Source: FEN-1297 sp964498065 (lineage in GTDB: Bacteria > Bacteroidota > Ignavibacteria > Ignavibacteriales > Ignavibacteriaceae). From it: a DNA stretch of 41,734 nucleotides. The notes below the pieces were generated by a model. It saw only the letters and a program-made list of their open reading frames with translations. It was not told where the DNA came from and ran no database searches. The stretch is from NCBI GenBank assembly GCA_964498065.1, contig CAZCFZ010000030.1:1-41734 (forward strand), read 5' to 3'. A program made the translations under genes and the position numbers. How positions within the stretch are numbered: position 1 is the stretch's first letter; each line of letters begins with the position of its first letter. Shown piece after piece: positions 1-8,617 of the stretch.

Positions 1-1280
1 GAATCATACTGGAAATTTAAATTAACAGGCTGAAGCATCAGTTCGGCGCCGGGCTGCTTTGCCATAAAAGTATAAACTATTCCTTCGTCAGGCTGAAGTC
101 TGAAAGTTAGAACGTTTCTATTTAAACCGTCTTTTTTATATCCGGGAAACATTAAGTGAGGAGTAGGTTTGAATTGAATTGTTACTTCAGTCAGTTTTCT
201 TTTCAAACGTTTTCCTGTTCTTAAATAAAAAGGGACACCTGCCCATCGCCAATTGTCAATCATCAGTTTAAATGATGCAAAGGTTGGAGTAGTAGAATCT
301 TCGGCAACATTTTTTTCATCTCTATATGAAACAACTTTTTCATCCTTAATTTTACCTTCGCCGTACTGCCCGAGCACGACATCTTTATCAATATTAATTT
401 TGCATATCGAATCCAGAACTTTTATTGTTTCCGATCTTAAAGATTCATCATAATTAACAGGCGGTTCCAACGCCGTCATACAAAGTACCTGCAGCATATG
501 GTTCTGTACCATATCTCTTAGTATACCGGTCGACTCATAAAAATTTCCGCGTGTTCCGATTCCAAGTTCCTCAGCAACAGTAATTTGAACGTTTTCAATA
601 TAGTTTCTATTCCATATTGGTTCAAAGCCGGGATTTGCGAAACGGAAAACCAGCATATTCTGGACAGTTTCCTTTCCAAGATAGTGGTCTACTCTAAAGA
701 TTTGTTCTTCTTCAAAAACTTTGTGTATTTCATGATCTAATTGTCTTGCAGAATTCTCATCATGCCCGAAAGGCTTTTCTATAATTACTCTTCTCCAGCC
801 GTTTTTACTTTTAGAAAGAGATGCTTCGCCTAATCTTTCGATTATCGCGCTGTAATTTTCAGGCGGAGTAGATAAATGGAATAAAATATTATCAGGTATA
901 TTTAAAGATTTTTGCACTTCCTTAATTTTTTTATTCAGATCGGCATAAGAACTTGATGCGTCATCATTAAAATTTCCTTTAACATAAAAAAGATTTTTAG
1001 CAAACAAATCCCATTCTTTCTCACCGCATTCGCTGACCTTTTTCATTGTGTTTTTCATTTCATCCCGAAAGAACTCGTCGCTCCAGTCTCTGCGTGCAAA
1101 TCCGATAATTGCAAACGGCTTAGGCAGTAAATTTTTACAATTCAATGCATACAAGGATGGTATTAATTCCCTGTGCGTTAAATCTCCGGTTACTCCGAAT
1201 ATAACAACAACACTTGGTTCCGGCGGAACCGATCTCGACATTCCCGGTTTAGTTACCTGCACATATCCGTCACTGCTCAT
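1..1280 (-). CDS. zwf: Glucose-6-phosphate dehydrogenase, copy 1 (partial, C-terminus off the left edge)
   Basis: Oxidises glucose 6-phosphate to 6-phosphogluconolactone with NAD(P)+, the first step of the oxidative pentose phosphate pathway, in the cytoplasm. I translated the reverse strand by hand from the ATG at 1280-1278, which follows a GGAG ribosome site. About 426 codons are present. They include the dinucleotide-binding motif VIFGVTGDLTHREL near the N-terminus, EKPFGHD, the substrate-site signature RVDHYLGKETVQNM, and GTGKRLKRK-type sequence late in the protein (seen as YLRTGKRLKRK). The reading frame stays open to the window edge, so the stop and the last part of the enzyme (the family is about 490-510 residues) lie outside. 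It points the same way as the Tal-Pgi gene 366 bp upstream of it. A second complete paralogue lies at 5521-7056. Confidence 0.95.
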   Translation of the reverse strand, partial: MSSDGYVQVTKPGMSRSVPPEPSVVVIFGVTGDLTHRELIPSLYALNCKNLLPKPFAIIGFARRDWSDEFFRDEMKNTMKKVSECGEKEWDLFAKNLFYVKGNFNDDASSSYADLNKKIKEVQKSLNIPDNILFHLSTPPENYSAIIERLGEASLSKSKNGWRRVIIEKPFGHDENSARQLDHEIHKVFEEEQIFRVDHYLGKETVQNMLVFRFANPGFEPIWNRNYIENVQITVAEELGIGTRGNFYESTGILRDMVQNHMLQVLCMTALEPPVNYDESLRSETIKVLDSICKINIDKDVVLGQYGEGKIKDEKVVSYRDEKNVAEDSTTPTFASFKLMIDNWRWAGVPFYLRTGKRLKRKLTEVTIQFKPTPHLMFPGYKKDGLNRNVLTFRLQPDEGIVYTFMAKQPGAELMLQPVNLNFQYD

Positions 1281-1414
1281 TTTAATTCTCCGTCTTAAAT
1301 GTCCTTATCAATTAGGTATGCGATTATAGAACTTTTAGGTGACCAAAAAGATTGAAAAAGTAATTGCAAATTTATCGACTGAAGGTAGACGAATTTTCTC
1401 TAAAGGAGTGAGAC

Positions 1415-1523
1415 TGTGTAAAAACTGTCATTCCGGGCTTGACCCGGAATCTAACTATGTGTTTTTAGCACAAAGACAGATGCTGAATCAAGTTCAGCAT
1501 GACAAATCCTAACTTTTTACACA
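1415..1523. repeat. Composite palindromic intergenic repeat with 10-bp terminal inverted repeats
   Basis: The element is bounded by TGTGTAAAAA (1415-1424) and its exact inverse TTTTTACACA (1514-1523). Inside are two short dyads: TTCCGGGCTTGACCCGGAA (1431-1449) and TGCTGAATCAAGTTCAGCA (1481-1499). A TGTCA lies near the left end and a TGACA near the right. Short palindromes of this style are scattered as REP-like elements in many bacterial genomes. No coding capacity is visible. It fills much of the 365-bp space between zwf and tal-pgi. Confidence 0.7.
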
Positions 1524-1540
1524 ATTTCGAGTCCTTAGGA

Positions 1541-1598
1541 TGAGTGAAGCAATCTCTTAATTTAAATTTGAGATCACTTCACTTCGTTTATAATGACA
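1541..1598. repeat. Second REP-like hairpin next to the composite repeat
   Basis: TGAAGCAATCTC (about 1545-1556) pairs with GAGATCACTTCA (1570-1581), 10 of 12 positions, around an AT-rich loop, and the element ends in ATGACA. It resembles the dispersed GAGAT...CTTC...TGACA repeats found between genes in many genomes. It is separate from the element at 1415-1523 by its sequence. Confidence 0.5.
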
Positions 1599-1645
1599 AT
1601 ATTACTTTTTAGATAGCCCAAAATAAACTTAAAAAATATCCCTAA

Positions 1646-4489
1646 TTACTTCAACATTTCAGAAAGCTTTTTAAGTCCGGCTTCAATGTTATTGCCAAGA
1701 TGAATTCTGATTACTCTTCTTTCTTTATTGTTGAGCGATCTTAAATCACCTAAAGCCTGCGATCTCTGTAAGGTTGCAAATTCGTATGGACTTCCCGGAA
1801 TTTGAATTTCTTCCTGAGCATCTGCAGTAAGTATAATAAATACTCCGGTATTTGCTCCTCCTTTGTGGAGCTGGCCTGTAGAATGCAGATAGCGCGGTCC
1901 GTAGCCGAGTGTAGTTGCAACCTTAAATTTATCTTTAACACCAAATCTAATGGATTGAAGAAACCTATGTCTTGCCGGTGTTTGAAGAAAGTAAGCGAGA
2001 ATAGAAAAATAATCCGGCGACTTAGATTGTTTTAAATAAGTGCCAAAAAAATCTTTAACATTTTTTCTATGCCCTTCAAAGAGCCAATCGGCAGATTGAT
2101 TACAGTAAATTGATATTCCTTCTTTCTCAACTACCGGATCTCCTTCGCTGAAGCTTCCTTTCTGCTTCCATTCTTCCAATAATTCTTTTGTGTTGCTTTT
2201 GCTCTCAGCAACATTAGGCTGATTAAAAGCATTGATACCCATTACCACTCCGGCGGTTGCAGTTGCAATTTCCCATCTTAAATACTCAGCGCCTAATGCA
2301 AGCTTATCTTTTATGGAAATACGAACGACCGGGTGTCCTTCTTTTTCTAGCGCGGCAAGTTTTCTTTCGTCGCCTTTGTATTCATCATCCTCGGCATAAA
2401 TATGAACAAAAACTCTGTCATTACTGTAGCTAGCCGGAGCGCCGAGCTTCTCACCCTCAACGGGTAAAAGACCTTTGCCGGTTTTTCCAGTACTTTCAGC
2501 TATCAATTGTTCAACCCATAAACCGAATGCGCTAATTGATTTTGATAGAACAAAAGTAACTTTATCTCTGCCGAGTTTGTAATTAACGCCTAACAAAGTT
2601 CCCAAACTAACACCGGGATTTGCTTCCGCAGGAACGAAAGGACCGCAGCTTATCATCATCTGATGAGCATTATTTAATATCTTTTTGATATCTACTCCGA
2701 TCAAAGCCATCGGCACTAATCCGAAAAAAGAAAGAGCAGAATATCTTCCGCCGAACTCAATAGGATTTTCAAATACATGCTGGAAATTATGATCATGTGC
2801 ATCGGTTACCAGCGGTGTACCCGGATCGGTAACGGCTACAAAATGTTTCCCAACATTCTCACCGACAACCTTTCCCGTCTGTTCATAAAAATATCTGTAG
2901 AAACTTAATGTTTCGGTTGTTGTGCCCGATTTGCTCGATACGATAAAAAGTGATTTTGCCAAATCAATTTGATCTTCAACATTCTTAATTGCAGCGGGAT
3001 CGGTGTTATCAAGTACAAATAACTGCGGATAACCGGCTTTTGAACCGAAAGTTTCTTTGGATACTTCAGGGCACAAGCTGCTTCCGCCCATTCCAAGCAG
3101 AACAACAAATTTATATTTATCTGCTTTAATGCTTTTTACAAGCTGATCGACTTCATCAGCTTTGCTTAAAAAATATTCCATGCTGTCGAGCCAGCCGATT
3201 CTAATTTTAATTTCTTTAATTTCTTCAGGATCGGATGACCATAAGTAAGGATCTTTAGCAAATAATCTCCTGGAATACTGCTTTTCATTTAATGATTTCA
3301 TTGCCGCGGAAACCAGCGATTTGGATTTACCGTAGCTTATTTTTTGTTTGCCGAGCTTATCTCCCAATATTTCATTCCGCTTTTGAGCGAGTGTCTTCAT
3401 TAAATTATCATACGGATCAATAAACTTTTGAATACCTTCATTGACAAGCTGCTCGGTAATAAAATCAATATCAATATTGAGTTTTCTTAAATCTTCAAAT
3501 AGTTTATAAGATTGATCGACATCCTTTTCAACAGTGTTTTCTTCAAGCTTTCCGTGATCGTCAAATGCATCTATTGTCTCATCAGGAAGAGTATTTACGG
3601 TATCAGGACCGATTAATGGCTCAACATATTTCACATCGCTGTACATCGGATCCTTCGTACTTGTGCTTGCCCAAAGCGGCCGTTGAACTTTTGCACCTAA
3701 CTCAACTAATCTATTCCAGCGCTCGCCTTTAAATATTTTTTTATAGCTTTGATAAGCAAGCTTAGCGCTTGCGATACCTGCTTTACCTAAAAGGTTTTCG
3801 GGTTTTAAACTGTTGTCATTAGTATCTCCCGGAATAATTAAATGCCCGAGCAATTGATCGGTAAGTACATCAATTCTGCTTAAGAAAAAGCTAGCAACAG
3901 ATCTGATTTCTTTTATTGATTTTCCTTCATTCGCTCTTCTTTCCAATGCATTAACATATGCATTTGCTACCGCTTCGTAGCTTGAGATTGAAAAGAGAAG
4001 AGTTACGTTAATATTAATTCCTTCATAAAGTACTTCTTCAATTGCCTTAGCCCCTTCATCCGTACCGGGAATTTTTATAAAGCAATTCGGACGATTAACT
4101 TCCGCGTACAATTTCCTAGCTTCTATTTTTGTCCCTTCTTCATCATGTGCCAAATAAGGAGAAACTTCAAGGCTGACAAATCCGTCTACTCCCTCACTTT
4201 CATCAAAGACAGGCCTTAATAAATCGCAGGCGTCCTGCACATCTTTCACAGTTAGTGCTTCGTAAATTTCATGTATTCCTTTTTTCTGATTTACAAGCTG
4301 TTTTATTTGTGAATCATAATCGTTCCCGCCGGTAATTGCTTTATTGAATATACTCGGATTGGAAGTTATTCCGCGAAGACCTTGCTGTGTAACTCTTTTC
4401 TTTAATTCCCCCCCCTTGATTTTTTTTCTTGTTAAATTATCAAGCCAGTAACTCTGACCGTATTCCAAAAGCTTAATTAAATTACTCAT
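1646..4489 (-). CDS. tal-pgi: Bifunctional transaldolase / glucose-6-phosphate isomerase fusion
   Basis: A 947-residue cytoplasmic enzyme joining two steps of sugar-phosphate metabolism: the transaldolase C3 transfer between sedoheptulose 7-phosphate and glyceraldehyde 3-phosphate, and isomerisation of glucose 6-phosphate to fructose 6-phosphate. The N-terminal part (about 1-375) is transaldolase, with the Schiff-base lysine at K139 in FIKIPGTDEG. The C-terminal part (about 390-947) is phosphoglucose isomerase, with GMGGSSL near residue 462, SSKSGTTTET and FGGRYSALS. Such fusions are known from several phyla including Bacteroidota relatives. The ATG at 4489 follows AAGGAG. The gene is co-directional with zwf copy 1 and divergent from the HAD-zwf pair, so the region forms a pentose phosphate cluster. 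No internal stop or frameshift is seen. Confidence 0.96.
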   Translation of the reverse strand: MSNLIKLLEYGQSYWLDNLTRKKIKGGELKKRVTQQGLRGITSNPSIFNKAITGGNDYDSQIKQLVNQKKGIHEIYEALTVKDVQDACDLLRPVFDESEGVDGFVSLEVSPYLAHDEEGTKIEARKLYAEVNRPNCFIKIPGTDEGAKAIEEVLYEGININVTLLFSISSYEAVANAYVNALERRANEGKSIKEIRSVASFFLSRIDVLTDQLLGHLIIPGDTNDNSLKPENLLGKAGIASAKLAYQSYKKIFKGERWNRLVELGAKVQRPLWASTSTKDPMYSDVKYVEPLIGPDTVNTLPDETIDAFDDHGKLEENTVEKDVDQSYKLFEDLRKLNIDIDFITEQLVNEGIQKFIDPYDNLMKTLAQKRNEILGDKLGKQKISYGKSKSLVSAAMKSLNEKQYSRRLFAKDPYLWSSDPEEIKEIKIRIGWLDSMEYFLSKADEVDQLVKSIKADKYKFVVLLGMGGSSLCPEVSKETFGSKAGYPQLFVLDNTDPAAIKNVEDQIDLAKSLFIVSSKSGTTTETLSFYRYFYEQTGKVVGENVGKHFVAVTDPGTPLVTDAHDHNFQHVFENPIEFGGRYSALSFFGLVPMALIGVDIKKILNNAHQMMISCGPFVPAEANPGVSLGTLLGVNYKLGRDKVTFVLSKSISAFGLWVEQLIAESTGKTGKGLLPVEGEKLGAPASYSNDRVFVHIYAEDDEYKGDERKLAALEKEGHPVVRISIKDKLALGAEYLRWEIATATAGVVMGINAFNQPNVAESKSNTKELLEEWKQKGSFSEGDPVVEKEGISIYCNQSADWLFEGHRKNVKDFFGTYLKQSKSPDYFSILAYFLQTPARHRFLQSIRFGVKDKFKVATTLGYGPRYLHSTGQLHKGGANTGVFIILTADAQEEIQIPGSPYEFATLQRSQALGDLRSLNNKERRVIRIHLGNNIEAGLKKLSEMLK

Positions 4490-4502
4490 AATAAATTCTC
4501 CT

Positions 4503-4514
4503 TAAGTGCACTTA
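4503..4514. promoter_or_regulatory. Perfect 12-bp palindrome just upstream of the tal-pgi ribosome site
   Basis: TAAGTGCACTTA is a perfect dyad ending against the AAGGAG ribosome site of tal-pgi, about 14 bp before its start codon. It could be an operator or only a chance palindrome in AT-rich DNA. No second copy was noticed nearby. Confidence 0.25.
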
Positions 4515-4800
4515 TTTAAGCGCTATTATTTAAATGCTAAAAAATAATACTTGTTCTTAATAATTTTAAAAAATGAATAGCCGAAATATACAAGTCTAAA
4601 TCCGCAAATGCTTTATCAAAACATTAAATCTCACGAAAAATTATTGCCGACGCTTATATTTATACAAATTAATCTGTCGTATATACTCTTGTTATATAGA
4701 TACAAGAATTTAATTATTATATTTTTACCAACTTAACAATCAAATTGCCTTAACGATGTCGCATAAATCAATTATAAAGATATTTTTTGAAAAATCAATA

Positions 4801-4900
4801 NNNNNNNNNNNNNNNNNNNNNNNNNNNNNNNNNNNNNNNNNNNNNNNNNNNNNNNNNNNNNNNNNNNNNNNNNNNNNNNNNNNNNNNNNNNNNNNNNNNN
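4801..4900. other. Assembly gap (100 N) at the 5' end of the HAD gene
   Basis: Exactly 100 N, probably a placeholder of unknown true length. The sequences on its two sides do not repeat each other, unlike the second gap. The start codon of the following HAD gene is probably inside it. Confidence 0.95.
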
Positions 4901-5521
4901 AAAAATAAGATTACTACATTTTTCCTGGATATCGGCGGAGTGCTTCTTACCAACGGATGGGACAGGCATGCGCGTAATCTTGCGGTAAAAACATTTAACC
5001 TTGATGAGGAAGAAATCAACGAGCGGCATCACCTTACTTTCGATACTTACGAAGCAGGCAAGCTTAGTCTTGATGATTATATGGATAGAGTAGTCTTTTA
5101 TGAAAAAAGAAATTTTTCAAAACAAGATTTTAAATACTTTATGTTCGAGCAGTCCAAACCTTTTACTGATATGCTTGAGTTTATAAAAGGATTAAAAGAA
5201 AAATATAAATTAAAAATTACCGCTGTCAGCAACGAAGGCAGAGAGCTTACGGAACATAGGATTCATACATATAATCTGGATAAAATTTTTGATGCATTTA
5301 TCGCATCAAGTTTTGTGCATTTTCGCAAGCCCGATGTTGACATCTATAAAGTTGCATTAGATGCTTCGCAGGTTACACCGGATAGAGTTCTTTACATAGA
5401 TGACAGGCATATGTTTATTGAAGTTGCCGGAACTCTCGGAATTAATGGGATTCATCATATAAAATATGAAACCACTAAAAATGAACTGGCAAATTACGGA
5501 TTTATTTTAAAGGAGGAATAA
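4901..5521 (+). CDS. HAD-superfamily phosphatase (subfamily IA), 5' end lost in an assembly gap
   Basis: Haloacid-dehalogenase-like hydrolase, likely acting on a small phosphorylated metabolite. The coding frame runs from the gap edge through motif I (FFLDIGGVLL, nucleophile Asp), motif II (AVSNEG, Ser), motif III Lys in FRKPD, and motif IV (YIDDRHMF). Motif I is D-x-G rather than D-x-D, as in the YihX/glucose-1-phosphatase-like group, which has DLGNV. Only a few residues should be missing, because motif I normally lies within the first 5-15 residues. An in-frame TTG at 4787 exists only by reading through the N's and is not trusted. The stop TAA (5519-5521) overlaps the ATG of zwf copy 2, and the AGGAGG for zwf lies inside this gene's last codons, so the two are translationally coupled. 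The context suggests a sugar-phosphate substrate, but this is inference. Confidence 0.85.
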   Translation, partial: KNKITTFFLDIGGVLLTNGWDRHARNLAVKTFNLDEEEINERHHLTFDTYEAGKLSLDDYMDRVVFYEKRNFSKQDFKYFMFEQSKPFTDMLEFIKGLKEKYKLKITAVSNEGRELTEHRIHTYNLDKIFDAFIASSFVHFRKPDVDIYKVALDASQVTPDRVLYIDDRHMFIEVAGTLGINGIHHIKYETTKNELANYGFILKEE

Positions 5522-7056
5522 TGATATCTGCAAGAAAACCGGATCCGACTATTCTTATTATTTTCGGTGCCGGAGGAGATTTGGCATGGCGCAAGATTAT
5601 CCCGGCACTTTATAATTTGTTTCTGGATGGTTGGCTGCCGGATAATTTTGAAATAATAGGACTAGATTTAAAAACTTTTTCGAATGAAAAATTTAAAAAA
5701 AGATTAAAAGAAGGAATTGATAATTTTTCGCGAAGCGGGAAAGCTAAGCTTGAAGATTGGAAAAAATTCGCCGCTTCGGTAAGTTATCAAAAAGCAGACT
5801 TCACCAGCGTTGAAAGTTTCAAAAAACTATCTCACCGCTTAAATGAAATAGAGAAAAAATGGGGGGTATCTGCAAATAGAATATTTTATATGGCAATTCC
5901 TCCTTCGTTTATTGAAACTATTGCCAAGCAGCTTGGTAAATCTCATATCGCAAAAGATAAAAACCGTGCAAGGATTGTTGTAGAGAAGCCATTCGGGCAT
6001 GATTTTGTTAGTGCAAGAAATCTTAATAGAATAATATGCGATATTTTTGATGAGTGCCAGGTTTACAGGATTGACCATTACCTCGGCAAGGAAACGGTTC
6101 AAAACATGATGGCATTTAGATTTGCCAATGCTCTCTTCGAACCGATATGGAATAGAAATTACATCGAACATGTGCAGATTACTGTAGCAGAAAAAGTCGG
6201 GGTAGAACACCGCGGAGGCTATTACGATCATGCAGGTGCTTTAAGAGATATGATACAGAACCATTTGCTTCAGCTTATCTGCTTAATAGCTATGGAGCCC
6301 CCGGTTTCTTTTAATGCCGATGAAGTTAGGAATAAAAAGGTTGACGTTCTTCGAGCAATTAGAAAATATTCCAAAGAAAAAGTAAATAATTATGTAGTAA
6401 GGGGGCAATACAGCGAAGGCTGGATGGAGGGCAAGCACGTAACCGGTTATAGAAATGAACCGGGTGTGGACCCAAAATCCGTAACTGAGACTTTTACAGC
6501 TATAAAATTTTTTATCGATAATTGGCGGTGGCAGAATGTTCCTTTTTATGTCCGCACAGGAAAACGATTGCCGGAAAGAACATCTGTTATAACTATTCAA
6601 TTTCGTCCGGTGCCCCATCGTGCTTTTCCCGTAGAATCAATTGAAAGCTGGCAGCATAACAGACTTATAATAAATATTCAACCGGAAATGAGCATAAGAC
6701 TGAGCTTCCAGGCTAAAAAACCCGGATTAAAAATGATTATGAATCCTGTTGATATGGTCTTTAGTTATAAAGATGCTTATAATTCAAATCCGCCGGAAGC
6801 TTATGAAACTTTAATACTTGATACAATGCTCGGCGATGCAACATTATTTATGCGCGGCGACCAGGTTGAGGCAGCCTGGGAGGTTGTAATGCCGATATTA
6901 AATGTCTGGCAGGTTTCTTCTTCGGAGGATATTCCAAATTATGCTGCAGGTACATGGGGGCCCGAGGAGGCTGAAGCGCTGGTGGCCCGTGACGGAAATA
7001 ATTGGTTAATATCTCCCGCAATAAGCAATGAGACTAAAAAGAAAAAATCGAAATGA
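5521..7056 (+). CDS. zwf: Glucose-6-phosphate dehydrogenase, copy 2 (complete)
   Basis: Complete 511-residue enzyme of the oxidative pentose phosphate pathway. It shows the dinucleotide-binding motif IIFGAGGDLAWRK near residue 13, EKPFGHD, the substrate signature RIDHYLGKETVQNM with His at about 186, and YVRTGKRLPER. The start is fixed by AGGAGG at 5511-5516 and overlaps the HAD stop by one base. It differs clearly from copy 1: AGGDLAWRK against VTGDLTHREL, and QPEMSIRLSFQAKKPG against QPDEGIVYTFMAKQPG. The two are therefore old paralogues, not a recent duplication, and may differ in cofactor choice or regulation. All the key residues I can check are present in both. The C-terminus ends in a lysine-rich tail. 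Confidence 0.95.
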   Translation: MISARKPDPTILIIFGAGGDLAWRKIIPALYNLFLDGWLPDNFEIIGLDLKTFSNEKFKKRLKEGIDNFSRSGKAKLEDWKKFAASVSYQKADFTSVESFKKLSHRLNEIEKKWGVSANRIFYMAIPPSFIETIAKQLGKSHIAKDKNRARIVVEKPFGHDFVSARNLNRIICDIFDECQVYRIDHYLGKETVQNMMAFRFANALFEPIWNRNYIEHVQITVAEKVGVEHRGGYYDHAGALRDMIQNHLLQLICLIAMEPPVSFNADEVRNKKVDVLRAIRKYSKEKVNNYVVRGQYSEGWMEGKHVTGYRNEPGVDPKSVTETFTAIKFFIDNWRWQNVPFYVRTGKRLPERTSVITIQFRPVPHRAFPVESIESWQHNRLIINIQPEMSIRLSFQAKKPGLKMIMNPVDMVFSYKDAYNSNPPEAYETLILDTMLGDATLFMRGDQVEAAWEVVMPILNVWQVSSSEDIPNYAAGTWGPEEAEALVARDGNNWLISPAISNETKKKKSK

Positions 7057-7057
7057 A

Positions 7058-7073
7058 GCATTAATTTTAATGC
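7058..7073. terminator. Weak AT-rich dyad after zwf copy 2
   Basis: GCATTAA-TT-TTAATGC is a perfect 7-bp stem starting two bases after the zwf stop. The stem is AT-rich and the T-run that follows is poor, so termination is only a possibility. Confidence 0.3.
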
Positions 7074-7288
7074 ATAGGTTTATATAAAAGAGCAAATTGA
7101 CATTTAATAAAAATTAATAAAAATACTTTTAACTAAATTAAATGTTGAAATAATTTTAAATGTAACACGGCGTACATAACAGGAACAAAGTTTTTTAAAA
7201 AGCATCTAATATTATAATAATTAAAATTAGTATGGTATTTAGATGATTTTGAAAAATATAATTTTTAACAATAAAATAGGGGGTAAAT

Positions 7289-8425
7289 ATGAAAAAGCAT
7301 AATATACCGCTTGGAAAAATTATCGGAATCCCTGTCGGTCTTGATTATACATGGTTCCTAATATTTGTATTACTGACTTGGAGTTTGGCAATTAATTATT
7401 TCCCGCACGAATTTAAACAATGGCCTGTTGCTGAATATTGGATTATCGGCGCTGTTACTTCTATTATGTTATTTGTAAGTGTACTGCTTCATGAATTAGG
7501 GCATTCGGTTTTAGCTATCTATTATAAAATAAAAGTAAAGCAAATTACTCTTTTTCTTTTTGGGGGTGTTGCTGAAATAGCCGGAGAGCCGCCTAATGCT
7601 GTTGCAGAATTCTGGATAGCTATTGCAGGTCCGATTGTAAGTTTTTTATTAGCCGGAGTATTCTATTTGCTTGAGATTGTTTTTAAAGAAGCAACATCTC
7701 TCTTTGCCCTTTTTGAATATTTGGCTTTTATAAATTTTGTGCTCGCCGTTTTTAATTTAATTCCCGGTTTTCCTCTCGACGGCGGTCGTGTACTCAGAGC
7801 AATAATCTGGGGAGTTTCACACAATTTACACAAAGCTACTTACATTGCCGTTATTGTCGGCAGGTTTTTCGGATTTTTGTTCATATTCTTCGGTGTGATG
7901 CAGATATTCGGTGGGAATATGGGCAGCGGGTTGTGGATTGCATTTATCGGCTGGTTCCTGGAAAGTGCGGCGATGTCTCAATTACAGCAGCAGTATTTGC
8001 AGGATCATTTAACCGGACATACTGTTTATGAAGCTATGAGCAGTGATTACGGAATTGTTCCTTATGATTCAACTCTTCAAGAAGTTATCGATAATCATTT
8101 CCTGGGAATTGGAAGAAGAAGTCTGATGGTTAAGCAGGATGAAAAATTTATCGGAATGCTGACTCTTCATAGAATAAAAAATATCCCTCAAGATAAATGG
8201 CCATTTACAAGTGTTACCGAAGCTATGATTCCCGATATTGAAACTGAAAAAGTTGATGTTAATTTCCCGTTATGGGATGCTTTATTAAAAATGGACAAAG
8301 ATGGAGTAAATCAACTGCCGGTTGTAGAAAATGAACAGATTATCGGTGTATTAAGCAGGGAAAGTATTATTACTTTTTTAGGTTCTCATCATGAGTTTAG
8401 AAATAAAAGAATGTTTAATATTTAA
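7289..8425 (+). CDS. Site-2 protease family zinc metalloprotease (M50) with C-terminal CBS pair
   Basis: A 378-residue integral membrane protease that would cleave substrates inside the membrane. The zinc motif is HELGH (H68, E69, H72) in VLLHELGHSVLA, and the third ligand Asp is D164 in GFPLDGGRVLRA. About six hydrophobic segments cover residues 15-230. The C-terminal 140 residues look like two CBS domains (for example YEAMSSDYGIVPYDSTLQEV and DALLKMDKDGVNQLPVVE), which in this family may sense adenine nucleotides. The start follows a run of G's (AGGGGG, about 7278-7283). It stands alone between zwf and the glucoamylase gene, with about 190-230 bp on each side. Its substrate cannot be read from context; an anti-sigma factor is one possibility for this family. 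Confidence 0.92.
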   Translation: MKKHNIPLGKIIGIPVGLDYTWFLIFVLLTWSLAINYFPHEFKQWPVAEYWIIGAVTSIMLFVSVLLHELGHSVLAIYYKIKVKQITLFLFGGVAEIAGEPPNAVAEFWIAIAGPIVSFLLAGVFYLLEIVFKEATSLFALFEYLAFINFVLAVFNLIPGFPLDGGRVLRAIIWGVSHNLHKATYIAVIVGRFFGFLFIFFGVMQIFGGNMGSGLWIAFIGWFLESAAMSQLQQQYLQDHLTGHTVYEAMSSDYGIVPYDSTLQEVIDNHFLGIGRRSLMVKQDEKFIGMLTLHRIKNIPQDKWPFTSVTEAMIPDIETEKVDVNFPLWDALLKMDKDGVNQLPVVENEQIIGVLSRESIITFLGSHHEFRNKRMFNI

Positions 8426-8617
8426 TTTTTTGTACCCGGTTTTGTTAAATATTTTAATCCTGCTGTGTTAGTTATCTTCAGCATAAAGTATTTTCTTTTA
8501 AATATTTATATTCCTTCAATCATTAAACCAATAAAGTATTTAAATACCTTTGAGTTTAAGTTACAGTAAACTTTAATCTCAAAAACCAAGTCAAATAAAA
8601 TAAGGTTGTAATTAATT

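Noticed and set aside
253..1329. Rightward frames at 253-453 and 1048-1329
   Set aside because: They are antisense to the leftward G6P dehydrogenase, whose motifs are unmistakable.
4787..4900. TTG start of the HAD gene upstream of the N's
   Set aside because: It relies on reading through 100 placeholder N's, whose true length and frame are unknown.
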